This document shows positions 17,641 to 30,900 of a stretch of DNA of 64,000 nucleotides, piece by piece; positions within the stretch are counted from its first letter, which is position 1; every line of letters begins with the position of its first letter. The DNA comes from Macropodus opercularis (Eukaryota; Chordata; Actinopteri; Anabantiformes; Osphronemidae). The stretch is taken from the NCBI GenBank assembly GCA_030770545.1, contig CM061091.1, positions 12,704,501 through 12,768,500 on the forward strand. Direction: 5' to 3'. Made by a program: the position numbers and the translations under genes. The notes below the pieces were generated by a model. It was not told where the DNA came from. It did no database searches and worked only from the letters and a program-made list of their open reading frames with translations.

Positions 17641-17897
17641 AAACATTGTTTATAATTCATTTGTAAAAAATAAAACCAACAACACATATTAAAGCAACAC
17701 ATATTTACCTACTTATCTCCTATCTGCACCCGTTTGACAACTAACTTGACAAACCTTCATGTTCAAAAAGTGTGTGTTTAAGAGAGAACACACATCCTTG
17801 GATACCTGTGTGCGTGTGTGTGTTAATGGTTAAGAAATAAACTGTAGACCTGTGCTGCTCAGACTCTGAGAGAAAACAAAGTATTAAAATAGCTTTG

Positions 17898-17903
17898 TTT
17901 ATT
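17898..17903 (-). terminator. epha6: Candidate epha6 polyadenylation signal
   Basis: The complement reads AATAAA about 660 nt beyond the epha6 stop codon and before the arl6 promoter. This would end the epha6 transcript about 0.5 kb before the likely arl6 start. Distance and hexamer are the only evidence. Confidence 0.4.
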
Positions 17904-18559
17904 AAGGAACAAACATACTGAATAAAACATACAACTTTCACAAGACTATTTTATACAAGACATACTGCATTATCATGAGGATAGAACATAAAGACATTTC
18001 TATAAAATCTTTTGACATTCAGCGGTCTTCAGTTCAAAAAAACACGATTGTATTTACCATTTTTGTCAAACCTCTGGTAAATTGAACCACCAACCACCAC
18101 CAGCTGGGAGGGTTCTCAAAATCACACACTGTGCCATATCTCACCAAACCTTACACTCTGTCCACATCTTCTCTGGTCATGAGGTAACAGACTTGAAACC
18201 ATTCGAAGTCAATAGAAACCATTGGATTGTCACTTGGAAGAGAAGAGGTATCGGTGAACACTTGAATAGACACTAGAGAAAACAAGTCCTAAATTCAAGT
18301 GAATGCTAGTAGTTGCTGAGATAATAAAGTGACCGCTTTTGGCCGATGCTCACAGAGGTTGATTGTTGTGGAGGCTGTATTAAATGATGATCCGTAAGAT
18401 GATGAGTGTGCAGCGGTCCGCTCTCACACGAGCAGCATGTGGTTCCTGTTACACCTACTGTAACAGTCTGGTGTTAGTTGGTTGAATAACGAAGCCAAGT
18501 GACGCCAGCATGTTTTCCAGGCCCAGTGTTCACACACACAGTCTGTCTTTGTGCCCCGT

Positions 18560-18985
18560 TCACACCTGAAAGCCGCTTTGCTGGATGTGGTGAAGCTGCA
18601 GGCGAAGAGACTGTATGCTGCTTATGATTCTCCTCTGGTGCCCAATCAAACAGACCCCGATACGCCTGATGTCGCTGAAGGGGTGAGGGAAATTTCAATA
18701 AGGGGTTTATGAATGAATAGTTTGGTAAATGTACATTTCCAACACACATTAGAAATGTGTAAATGCTATGAAACCCTTGTTCCCTTGAAATCTGCTTGAT
18801 ACTGTAGCTGCACTGTGTAATTTGGCCTCACTTACTCTATACTCATGGTTGAAATAGAATCCAGTGTTGTGTATCCTGCTGCAAGGAAGTTGTTTTTGTA
18901 CTGGCTCATTTTGATGGAGTCAAGCCAGTCGCCGATGGAGATGAAAAGAGGGTATTCTGGCATCTCCTCCGGGGAGTCTGGGAAA
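18560..18985 (-). CDS. epha6: epha6 exons 16-17: SAM domain and C-terminal tail
   Basis: Exons 18836-18985 and 18560-18674. They encode [60 protein letters not shown] sequence (the codon is split across the junction and reads D) and [20 protein letters not shown], ending QV-stop. The final residues resemble the GFHV carboxy-terminus of human EphA6, a possible PDZ ligand. Confidence 0.95.
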
Positions 18986-21900
18986 CTGGTATGACAGGGA
19001 AACAGATTTTACCCTTTAAAGGATGTAAGGTAGTATTTATAAGCACTCTTCAAAAATTTTAAGTGACGCCATCCTGGAACGTAGAACCATCAGTAATATT
19101 AAGTTTACGCAAATGACGCACAAAAACGTCAGCGCTTACCTCTGAACCTCATTCACCAAAGTCAGCAGACTACTGGGATTGATTATGAGTTTGTCAAGGA
19201 AAGACAGAGCATCGTTGAAGCAGGGACGCTGGCTCGGCTCCTTTTGCCAGCAGTGCAGCATCAGCTGGTGCAGCGTTACAGGGCAGCCCATCGGCGCCGG
19301 CAGACGATAGCCCTCTTCCATCGACAGAATGACCTGAGGTGAGCATCAGTCAATGTCACGTTACGCTTCAAGAGTTATTCTATGGGATACGAAACAGATA
19401 GCAAGCGGCAGTGGGATTGAAGTTAGAATTAAATCACTGGCTTACGTCTTGATTAGACATCTCCCAGTAGGGCCTCTCGCCATATGACATCACTTCCCAC
19501 ATGACAATGCCGTAGCTCCATACATCACTAGCTGAGGAAAACTTTCCATAAGCAATAGCTTCTGGTGCTGTCCAGCGTATTGGAATCTTTCCTCCCTGAC
19601 AGAGAAAACATGTTCATGTAGAGATCCTCCACAATTTGCCGTCAGATTCTGAATGTAATACCACTCACTGTAGCAGTGTAGGCTGCCTCTGTGTCTTCTT
19701 CAAGGACTCTGGACATGCCAAAATCAGACACCTTACACACCAGGTTCACGTCCACCAAGATGTTGCGAGCGGCTAGGTCTCTGTGAACGTAACCCATTTC
19801 TGAGAGGTAGGTCATGCCCACTGCGATGCCTCGTAGCATCCCGACCAGCTGGAGCACCGTGAACTGGCCGTCCCGCGTCTGGACAGGGCGTGTGACAGAG
19901 CAAGTGCAAATGTGATAAAAGAAGGTGCGTACCTCCCCAGGACAAAAGGTGTACAGTGAACACGTGTTCTCACCCGGAGGAAAGAGTCGAGAGCTCCGTT
20001 CTCCATGTACTCAACTACGATCATTACTGGCCTGCCTGTGGAAAAAGGAAGACACCAGATTTAAGTGACCTACTGAGTTGAATGAACGATGACTCCATGT
20101 ACAGTAAGCACAGGAAGCTTACTCTTAGTGACAACTCCCTCCAGCCTGATGATGTTGGGGTTGTTGAACTGTCCCATGATGGAAGCCTCGCGCAAAAACT
20201 CACGCCTCTGCTGTTCCATGTATCCCCCCTTAAGTGTCTTTATTGCCACAGCCACGTCTATCCTTCCAGGAACACGCAGGCGACCACTACAGACCTCTCC
20301 AAATTCACCTGACAAAAAATAAATAAATAAATAACACAGGCAGGAATTATTGTCTGTCATAAAAATGATTAAAACAGAACCACACTTAGCACTAACATGT
20401 GATTGCACTATGCTTCCACCAGATGGAGGCTAAGTCACAGTCGCAAACAGAAAACCGGGAGGCCCCTTCATTCTTACTCCAGGGATAAATGTGCTCAATC
20501 TGTTCAATTTACTGAACCATTAAACATTACTGTTCAGTCAGCAGCACTGGCGTTGCTACTCTAAGGTACAATGCAGTAAATTACTTTACAATCAGACTGC
20601 TAAGAGTGGCTGTAAAATACAAAACCAGAACTTTATGGGGTTTAACATTCCTTATAAAATAAAAACGTTACACAACATAAAGTGTTTTTTACAAGGCTGG
20701 GTCACTGTCACATGCACTGGACCACTGGGGCCAATTAATACAAATGACGGACAATGTCTATGTACTGTGGTCACTGCACACATTGTGTCCTATCAGGGCC
20801 TTTACAATCTTACCTGCACCGATCACCCTTTCGATGCATATGTATGAGGGATCAATCTCCTTGGCAAACTCCTCCACAGCCTGAGTGGGATCTTCATACG
20901 TGTCTGGGTCCACGTAGGTTTTTATCCCTGAGAAGGGGACTGCAAACGAAACAGCGTAACATACAACCATGACGTTTCGCGCATTATGTTGGTGTGGAGC
21001 TTTTCTATACAAGACAACGCGGGAGTACAGTATAGCCAGCAAAAATTATAACACGAGGTCAAAATTAAAACCGCCTTTGTGAAATATGACATAAAATTTA
21101 ACTTCTCCTTCTGCTCTGTTTCAACGTTTCATCAGTGTTTGTGTTTCTTAATGACTTCTATAATTTTAAATTATTCAGACCCCAGCAGACGCCTGCATCA
21201 ATACAGTAAGCCAACGAGTCCACAGCCCTGCAGGACACGTAGTTTTACTGTACCATATACAGTCACTTTTGTTTTATTTTCACTGTTGAAGGCTTTGATG
21301 AGTCCGTGCCAGAGAAGTTGATGGTGTATTTGCAGCCATTATACTGTAAGTAGTCTCTGCTGTTTTGTCAGGGGATGGAAAAAAGGGCCAGAAAGAGAGA
21401 GATGGAGTTAAGAAAATGCCCCAGTACAACAATGTAGGCAGCCACAGTATCAGTATCCTCCTTTACGTCGGTGGCTGGGGACACTGCTGCTGTGAGCGCT
21501 GTGCACGATGACTGGCACAAATGATAACATGAAGCTGCCCCTGGTACATCTCGAGCAGATGAGCTGGGGACTAAATGTACTTTATAGCTGTGTCAGCTTA
21601 TATTGTAGATAACTGAAGGCTTTGTCGGAGACAGATTCCAGCTTGGAGTTTACTCTCTACCTCCGTCTCCAGGGTGTCTAAGCTCGGCTTCATAACAGAA
21701 CAAACCTTTTCTACTAGTTTGTTGAGCCTGCTGACACCCGCCGCTTGGGTAATGGCTTCTCAGCACACAGCAGGGGTTCCACAGGCTGCGGAAGGCACAG
21801 ATTGTAACTATTCAACTATTTCACTGAAGCTCAGATGATAAATGGATCGTTTTGATTGGAAAGGCAGTTATCATTCTGTCATGTGTCGTAAGCGCAAGTG

Positions 21901-24900
21901 ATGAAAGGCAAAATTAAAGTAAAATAAAAGTCTCTAGGCAACTCTGTAGAAAACCGCTCCAACTTTGTGTACAAAGTCCTACATGTTCTTCACAGATTCC
22001 CAGATCACACCCAGAGATTGTACTGTAGGATTTACCTTAGGAGCCACGTTTGTACCCCAGCAGACCTCAGATCGAAACTTACTTCGAGTTCTGTCTTAGT
22101 AAATTACATGACAACATTTCGTTCCCGAAGACAGACATGCTTCCCCTCTGGGCCGATCAATAAACCTGTTTTTATCTGCAATTACTGCGGCACACTAGGG
22201 TCAATCCTTTAAGTCTGGAAATGGAACCGTGGTTGCTGAAGTTTTGTCAAAATCCAATAGCATGTGTAGCAGTTACTGCGGTGACAAAGTTTAACGTTTA
22301 GCAGCACAGCAGTGTCGTGGTGTAACGTTATAAAAATGAAAATGAAGTGAGACAACGCTTCACATTAAAACTGTCATCTTTTATAGATTAAATGATATAA
22401 AATAACCAGTAATTGATTTGTGAACTACATTCTAAAATGATTTTTCTAATGGTCATCAAGATGGATGAGGTTCTCTTACAGTACGCTAGGCAGTGTTCTG
22501 TGATGGACAGACTCTACAATGTAACACTGACTCTAAATGATCCGTAACGTACTATAGTCTTACATCATTTCAAGTTATTGGCTGACATAAAATTCATCAG
22601 TCCAGCGAGTGTCAACGTTACTCTTTTAAATAAACAGTTGAAGCCGTCTGAGCACTGATCAGTGCTTTACAAGATTAGAATGTGTTGACTTTGCTGCTCT
22701 GTGAAACATCAATTACGACCCTGGTTCAGTCAATTAGAAAACAATAACAAGCCGCCAGCTTTTCATCGACCCCATTAATCAAGTGTTTGGCTGTATCTAA
22801 CAGGGCAGACGGTAAAATAAGGTCATTTGACAAAGAGAAATCAAATAAATACTAGTTTCATCTGTCTATGCTCTATTAACTCCTTGTTAGGAGCTTTGGT
22901 ACAGCAGGAGTGGCAACATAATCATCTGATATGGTACCGTGTCCATTGCGGAAGCGTGTCCTCCTCTTCTCTTCTGACTTCATCCTAGCTTTAATGTACC
23001 CCTGGCACCTGCACAGGTCAACCCAGTTACTAAAGAGTAAGAATCAAATTCATTACCATGTAAAATCTGGACTTTTTACCCTCTTTTCCTCAGACAAAAA
23101 AACATGACAGAAGTACACATTTATTTTTGACAGGCTAAAAATCAGGACTCGGCCTAGTTAAAGCACTTTTAACATCGATGATGTATAATCTTCTGGTTTG
23201 CGATAAAGCTTTGCTGCAAGTCAATGTCGTCTTTTCTATTGTATAAGAGCAATTTTAGTTTCTCTCTGCTGCTTTGCTATTTCTTCAGATTACCCACTTT
23301 CATCCTTTTCAAATTTAAGGTGCACAACCAGACAACAGTTGCAGTCAAACTTTGTCTGCAAAAAAACTCACATTTAAATATGAACTTACCATAAAACTTC
23401 AGAGTGAATCATAATGTGTTTCTGTTAAATAACTTTGTTCATGAGTTGTGTAAAATATGCATCTAATCAATATAACATGTGTGATCAGAGATGATCACAT
23501 TAGTTGGTGTCATAACCTGGTGTAAAACTAAGTCTTTACTGATTCTGGGCCATTTTTCACAGTTTATTAACAAGTGCCAAAAGCTGTGAACCTGACTGAA
23601 GACAACCATGTGAGATAACCTGTGGAAGTTAATGGAACGGAGCAAACCCTTGGTACATGCATTACATGCTGAGTAATTAGGCAGAAAATTGGTTCAGCCA
23701 TTTGGAAAATAAGAGTGTCTGCTTGGCGGCAAAAGAGAGTCCATTAACAGGCTTCTGGTCACAGTGTCACTCTGGAGATTATGAGAAGAGATGCAAAGAG
23801 AAAGTGCTTGCGCGAGAGAGCGTGCAGGGAAATTTCTCACCGTCCAGTTATTAGGAGGAAGAGAGTGAGGATGACCAGCAGGGAGAAGCCTCCTACAGAC
23901 GCTGTGACAACCACCAGAACCTGACCCTGATCGGCGACGTCGGGATCTGAGAAAGGGGAGAACGAACGAAGGGAAAGCAGGAATGAGAAACTGTTAGCAG
24001 CAGCACAGTCGGGCAGCGTTCAAACCAGAGAAATGACACACTACTGACAATGGTGATCTACAGACTCGTGTCATTTTCATATTTCAGGATTAGAATCATT
24101 ATGAGTGTGTGAAACTATAATAAGCACAACCGCACAGCCTGGACCAGGAACTTAAAGAACTTATGGGCTTTTAAATAAATGGCTTACGCCTGAAGTAGCA
24201 CTGATGTAGTTCACTGATCCGTAGCAAGGACAACAATAAAATGACTCTAAGGGTTTTACAGGGCTGCTGATGACTCCCTATTTAGTTTTAAAGTCTTCTT
24301 CTCCTGAGGCTCATCTTAAAACAACAACAAATTCATCTTTTGGAAATTCAAGACAGATTGCAGTGATGACTGAATAGGATTAGAAAGTGTCAGCTCCTTC
24401 ATACCCTCAGCTGCTGTGGCAAACTCAAAGTTGGGGCTGTAAGCCGTGTAGCCGGCGGCGGTACGAGCGCGCACATGGAAGACGTAGACAGTCGAGGGTC
24501 TGAGGCCTGTTACCACAACGCTGGAGGATTTGGTCCTCGTTGATGAGTAGCTCAGCTGCTCTTGCTCCTGGAAAAGCAGCATCGGATCATTATAGATAAA
24601 CAAACGGGCCGGACGGAAAAACGTCTGTAACAATGATTAGGATTCAGCTACCTCACTGATCATGATGAAATACCTTCTCAAAGTACTTGACTTCATAGTC
24701 CACAACGTCTGACGGTGGCAGTTCCACGTCTGACCAGGAGAGAGCGATGCTGTTTTGAGAGGCCCAGTCTTTCCTGACTATCCCCACAAGAGCCGGACCT
24801 GCAGCAAGCGTGTAGGCACAGAGTGCGAGTGTTAGGACAAACATGAGAGAAGCAGGACCGAGTGGCTCAGAGTCACCTGTCTTAGAGGCCCACGGGAAAG

Positions 24901-27900
24901 AGAAAACGAACGATTCAAGCCATTTCTGCTCCAGCCAGCACCGTGAGTGAGCCCTGTGTTCAGAGTAGACCTACTGGGTTCAGAGGCAGTACTGCAAAAC
25001 ACATTTCAAACGTGTCTTCAGCCATCAGAACAAAGACATCAACACTGAAGCAAAAGTTGGAAAGGTAGAAATTGGGGGAAACAAGCCTGCATAGTGCAAA
25101 AAACTTGTGGAAAAGTTTGCGGCGCTTTAGAGACGGCAGAACTCGAAACTTACTCTATTTAGTACTTTACAATGTTACGCTCGACCAAGAACTTTTTGTG
25201 TTGATGTTCAAACAACAGAAGTTCCTTGTATTCCTTTACATGCTTCATACTTCACAATTTGCTTTTGGGTTTTAAGGTGAAACAGTCTTGAGCTTCAGAC
25301 AAACATAATGACTTTGTGGACGTTTATAAGAAGCCTTCTAACGGTCCAGCACCAGTGCGGTGCAAGGTTTAAGGAAAATATTTTCATAAACCCAAATACT
25401 TGACTTGCAGCATCAGTTCTTCATACGAGGCTGTGCACAGTTGTCTTGCAGGAAATTTAAATAAACTATCAATTATTAATACAATTTCCCCTTGAAAAGG
25501 TTTGAGAAAGTAATACTGTATTTCCAGTCCCTCGGTTGTTGAGAGAGGTGTTTGCAACATCCAGCTGAATAAATATTTAAGACCAGACTGATGTCTTAAG
25601 CTTCTCCTCATGCTTGCAGAGACAGGTACTGCAAGCTACTGCAACGAGAAGGCCGCAGACCAGACAGACCACTTTAGAAAAAACAATGTCTCACTGTACA
25701 GTATGAATTCCCGGGCATCTAAACCGCTAAGCTATGTCCTATCTGCGAGAGACTGTGTGGATTGATACTTAAAAATGAACATACATAATGTTAAAGTTTT
25801 AAGACAATTATATAATCATAAATATGCATCGGCAGAACGAAATAATCGCTGGTTGCACCATCTAATAAAGAATGTGCAGAGCCTGCTCACACAGCTGCTG
25901 TCAGCCATGGTCTTCAAGGTAACACGTCCCCTTTCTATCCTGGTGGCAGGTGGTGATTGAGCTGCACAGAGTGCCTGGAGGTGTTGTGGGAATGTCTCAA
26001 GCTTCTCGGTTTGGCTGCCTGCTGCAGTTATTAATGGCAAACAGCAGACGCACCAACAGAAAAATACAGCATGTATTGACAGAACACTGCTGTGCAAAAG
26101 TGCAATGGCAATGGCAGGGCAAGGACGAAGTCTACTGAGCTGCTTTGCAAATGTCATCCTTTACAGACTGCAACAGAGAGTTTAGGGTGGGAATAATTAT
26201 TATAGTGTCTATTATACGAAGCAGCATGAAGGGACATAATAGTGTAGTCAATATTACGCCTGTTTATTCTGAAATCTTGCAGAAACATCGAATATATGAG
26301 ATGACATATTTTGCTGTGCACTAATGGATGTTGATATAACCAGAATTACACTGTCTGCAAACAGGACAACAAAGGCACAGTAGAGCTGCAACTTAGTCAT
26401 TTTTACTTTAAATTCATCTGCTCATATTCAACTTTCCTTCTGATGAAGCAAAGAAAAGGAACTGAAACTTTCCAATATTTGCTTTTTTTAACACACATAT
26501 CATAGGTAAGACAAGCAAATATTCAAATGAATATGTAACGTTATCAATTAAATCACCAAAATTTTAATAATGTTTGCAAACTATGTTTACATACTGTATA
26601 TACATAGCAATGGTGTGTTTTTCAGTTGGTGTCAGGGCTACCAGGCAAATAAATATGCATAACCTATTTAGGGGATACGGATGTTTGGGAGAATCACGTT
26701 ACTGGAGGGGATTTGTCTGCAGCCTGCAGTATACCAGTAAAATGTTATGTATCTTTCACCATCTCGATGTGTATGTATCACTGCAGAGTTTCAGATTGCC
26801 AGCGTATTGACATTTTTCAAAGTGAGGAAAAAAACTCAACATCCTTATGTAAGGAGCTATTTTAGGTTCAGGATAAATCGATCTGCTTGTTAGATACCTA
26901 CTGCTATGGATGAGTGGCTCAAAGAGAACAATTATGGCCATTTTAGTTTAATCGCAACTCACACAGATAAAGATAATTGGGAATCCATAAGCTCCAGTTG
27001 CTTTATCGACAACACGTAAAAATAGGTTAACCCTCAATTACGTGTGCTCACGCAGACGGAGAAAGGGACGGAAGTGGGGGAAGGAGAGGGAGAAAAGTGA
27101 GCAGTGAGAGCTGTAGAGGAATCCCACGAGGTTGCATCTCCCCAGCATCGGAGCGTATAAATAGAAGTCAGTCTTATTCCCAGAGCAGCAGAGATGAAAA
27201 CAGAAGAGAACCCACTCGAGGAAGGAAAATGAGCAAAGGAAAAAAAAAGGGTGAAATCTCCCAAATCAGGACACCACAGAAAGCTGGTCCAACTTCACAC
27301 GGCTGCTGTTGTACACAATTATGATGATGAAGGCAGAGCAAAAGGCATTTTTTAAAAAGAGGGAGAGTTGGACTAATGCTCAAAGGTCAGGGATAAGGTC
27401 ATCTGCAGGCAGTTGCCGTTAGCAAAAGGCCTCTTTTATCTCAGACGATTGAAACAACAGATCAAACAGACCCAGCACCAGCCCAGAGAAAGACATGGTC
27501 ACAGCAGACACAAGCACAACCATCATGTCATAGTGTTGAAGTCAGTGTACATATGAGGTCATAGTCACTCATGTAATACCACATGTAGCTGCAATGTGCC
27601 CTATAAAGAGGCTGTATATGTAGTTAAATGTGTGCAATGGTGACTCTCTGTGTGTGTTTTAAAAGGTTCCGACTAAGGTTTAATAGATCCTTAAAACACA
27701 AGTGATTTTATTCTATAATCATTTAGTTCTGTTAATTTGGACACTTTCAGGCTCCACAAATCTGCACGGGCCACAGAAACTGCTGTAAACTTCATAAGTG
27801 CAGTCGTTAGGCAAAACTATGAACGGCTCGACATTCCAGCTTCTGCTAGAGCACCAGACTTTCTTTTTTTTTAAATTCCTTACATAAGGAAAAAAAGAAC

Positions 27901-30900
27901 AGCGTGAGTCGGCCTTTATAGGTGCCCCTCTGGTCCTGTTGTAGGAGCATAGCTGTCTTTTGTGCTGCAAACACCTTCCATGAATTTGCACTGGCATCCC
28001 TGTGTCTGTCCACAGCACAACCGCAGTGAACTTGTGGGAGGCCTCTTTGGCGAGAAACGCTCGGCCGAGCAATAACTCTGGTATTTTGAGAGAGGAGAGA
28101 ACGCCCCGCTCTCTCCGCTCGGAGAGAACCTTAGGACAACAGCTGACCTTCATCAGCTCCAACAAGCAGAAAACTAGCATCCTGCCTTACCAAGTGAAAT
28201 GAATGGAGAAACAAGAGGATCTTTCTAAGAATCCGTGACTAAGCAGATCATCACTGCACATGGCTACAAAAACAATTATACTGCCATTATATTATATCCA
28301 CATGATCAGAGACAAACCGATCGTGCATCATGTTAAACTGAACATTATCAAGTTTGGACAAGCACACAGGCAACAGGAAGAGAAATGATTAGTACTTTGG
28401 ATTAATAGGTTTAGCATAATTAAAAGCATAATGAGGTATTAATATCCAATTTGCAAACAGATAGCACTGCAGCAGAAAACAAATTGTCCTGTCTTTCTCA
28501 CTAAGGAAACGCGGTAATTGCTAACTCTGGATTTGATTAGCTATTATTCTATCATTGGAATAATATCCCAATCCATTATTCGAATCACCTCCCAGCATCT
28601 GTGTTAACTGGCAACGAGCCTGTCCATCCAGACAAAGGTTTACACAAGCACAGATTTCTAACAAACAAGCTTCTCAATTCTATAATTGCTCCACCTCATA
28701 TAGTTTATAGGGAATATTTAGATTGCGTGAAGAATATTTTTTTTGCATCTAAAAACATTCATTTGGTGCAGTTTAAACAGATTTTGTAATATTGTTATTG
28801 GACAGCGTCATTTAGTTCAGATAAAATACGCAATAGTTTAAATGCCACACATCCACATCAGTCATACTAAATAATCCAGCAACACTTCATTCTGTTTTTA
28901 CAAAGGTGACAATTTCTTAGTGTTCAAGTTGAAGCTGTCATAAAGGTGATGACAAACATTACACCCAGACTAAGCACCCACTAAACATATGGAATTATAT
29001 TATATATATTATATCTATGGCTGTAACCTAAAAACTGAGAACCTATAACCTGGTGAAAGCAGAATTCAGAGTAGCTGTTTTGGAACGAACCCGACTGCAC
29101 AGGTGTTCCTAATAAAGTGGCCACTGAGGCTATGTACTGTACATGCCCTACATGGAAGAGAAAACAAATCTGGAGTAAGGGGTGAGCTGGGGAGACGTCA
29201 CAAGCCAGGCTGCAGAAAATGTGTGTGTAGGTGTCACATGTGGATTTGTTTTGCCTTCTTGCTTGCATGTGCGCGTGTGTGTGTGTGTGTGTGTGTGTGC
29301 AAGGCAGTTTGACATGTTAATCCACTCTAAGCATCCTAATGGGAGCATCCCCACAGGCTGCTTCCCGTCCTCCGGGGGGATTTTTTAGCATTCCAACTTC
29401 CTTCCATTAGTCTTGCTGTCTTTGACAGAGACATGGTCATGAAGTGACACCTATACGCCTGACATCTTGTTTCCATGATATGATGACAGCTTTTCAGAGA
29501 CATTTCAATGCTAAAAATAATACTTTAGTGTAATCTTTCACTGTATAACTGAGAAGAATTAGCCTGGAGAAATGGCTCTTGAAGTTATTACCTCTCTTGA
29601 ATAGGAGAAGCATCATTAAAGGCCATTACGATGGTGAAATGATAATTGGGATGTTTTACTCTATACACTCCAGCTCTTGCATGTACTGCTGAGTGAAACG
29701 TAAACCTGACCAACCTTCAGCCTGGCAAAGAGTCGCTGAATGCCGAGAGCCTGGCAAATTAAATGAAAATGCTAATAACTTTAAATTAAATATGTAAGAC
29801 TTCAATTCAAACGCCGCCCTGCACAAACACCGTCACTGAATGAAACCATTTCAGTGCTAACACAAACTCAACACTTGACAACAAATGTGAAATGACATTT
29901 TTATCCCCTTCACTCATGGGCTTCTGGCTGTCGCTTAAACCACGGTGTTCTCATCTGCTGTAGCATCTCACTGCCTTTCACACAGCACATTGTTAGATTC
30001 TACCTTCCACATTTGGACTTTATACACGGACTCTGGCTCACAGGTGTGCAGGACTAATACCCTGACTGATCTCGGGATATCTTCAGTGTGAGCTGGTCTA
30101 TTGGCAAATCCCAAACTTTGGTGCAGACAACAACATCCCAGCAACTGCTTTGCATCAGATTTGGTGCAGATACTGAACAGATCGTATGGTACTTATGCTA
30201 TATTTATTAGGATGAAAACAGCTGCTGTCATGAGCATGTACTGTATATGAATGCGTGTGTGAATCTCATATTCACAGTGTCACAGTATTTTCCTCATTAA
30301 TGCACAATTATAACATTTCATTGTCACTTTTAATGATGATTTAGCTCAGATATTCTGACAATTTGCCACTTTTATACTTGAGCGACTGATTATTAATGAG
30401 CATAATTCTTGTCAGAGTTTCATCTCAGAACTTGCCGTACATGCTGAACAGAGATGAAATGTGCACATACATCCCAGCATGCTTTATTAATCTACTCGCT
30501 GTTTTTCCTTGATCTCAAACTTCGTCATTAATTATTCCATCTATATTCTTCCCTTAAACACTGTAACACTGTTCATGTTTCAGCAGTTGGACACTCTGCC
30601 TCGTGCTTTTAAAACTTTCTAATTCAAGCGTTAGACAGTGCTGTCTACGAGCTGCAGCTGGCCTCAGGTCAGTAGGCCTCTTTTGAAGTATATTCATAGT
30701 AACTCTATGAAATGGGATATCAGTCTGCAAAGTCAGTGACAGTGTAGAATAAAAACTAAATAATAAATACTAAACAAAGAGTTTGCCGCACAACACTGTG
30801 TAGCAAACAATTACAACTACATGCGACCTCTGTGAAGTCTGCAAGGCTGAGAAGCAGCAAGTTTCCCACAATCCCTCTTCGCTCAGACAAAGGCTACATC

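Noticed and set aside
27467..27490. CCCAGCACCAGCCCAGAG considered as a second RE1 site
   Set aside because: Several constrained positions of the RE1 core (first T and the RG pair) do not match.
27719..28180. 153-codon minus-strand open frame in epha6 intron 5
   Set aside because: Cysteine-containing but with no recognisable domain, no splice-site or expression evidence, and AT-rich surroundings. Treated as chance.
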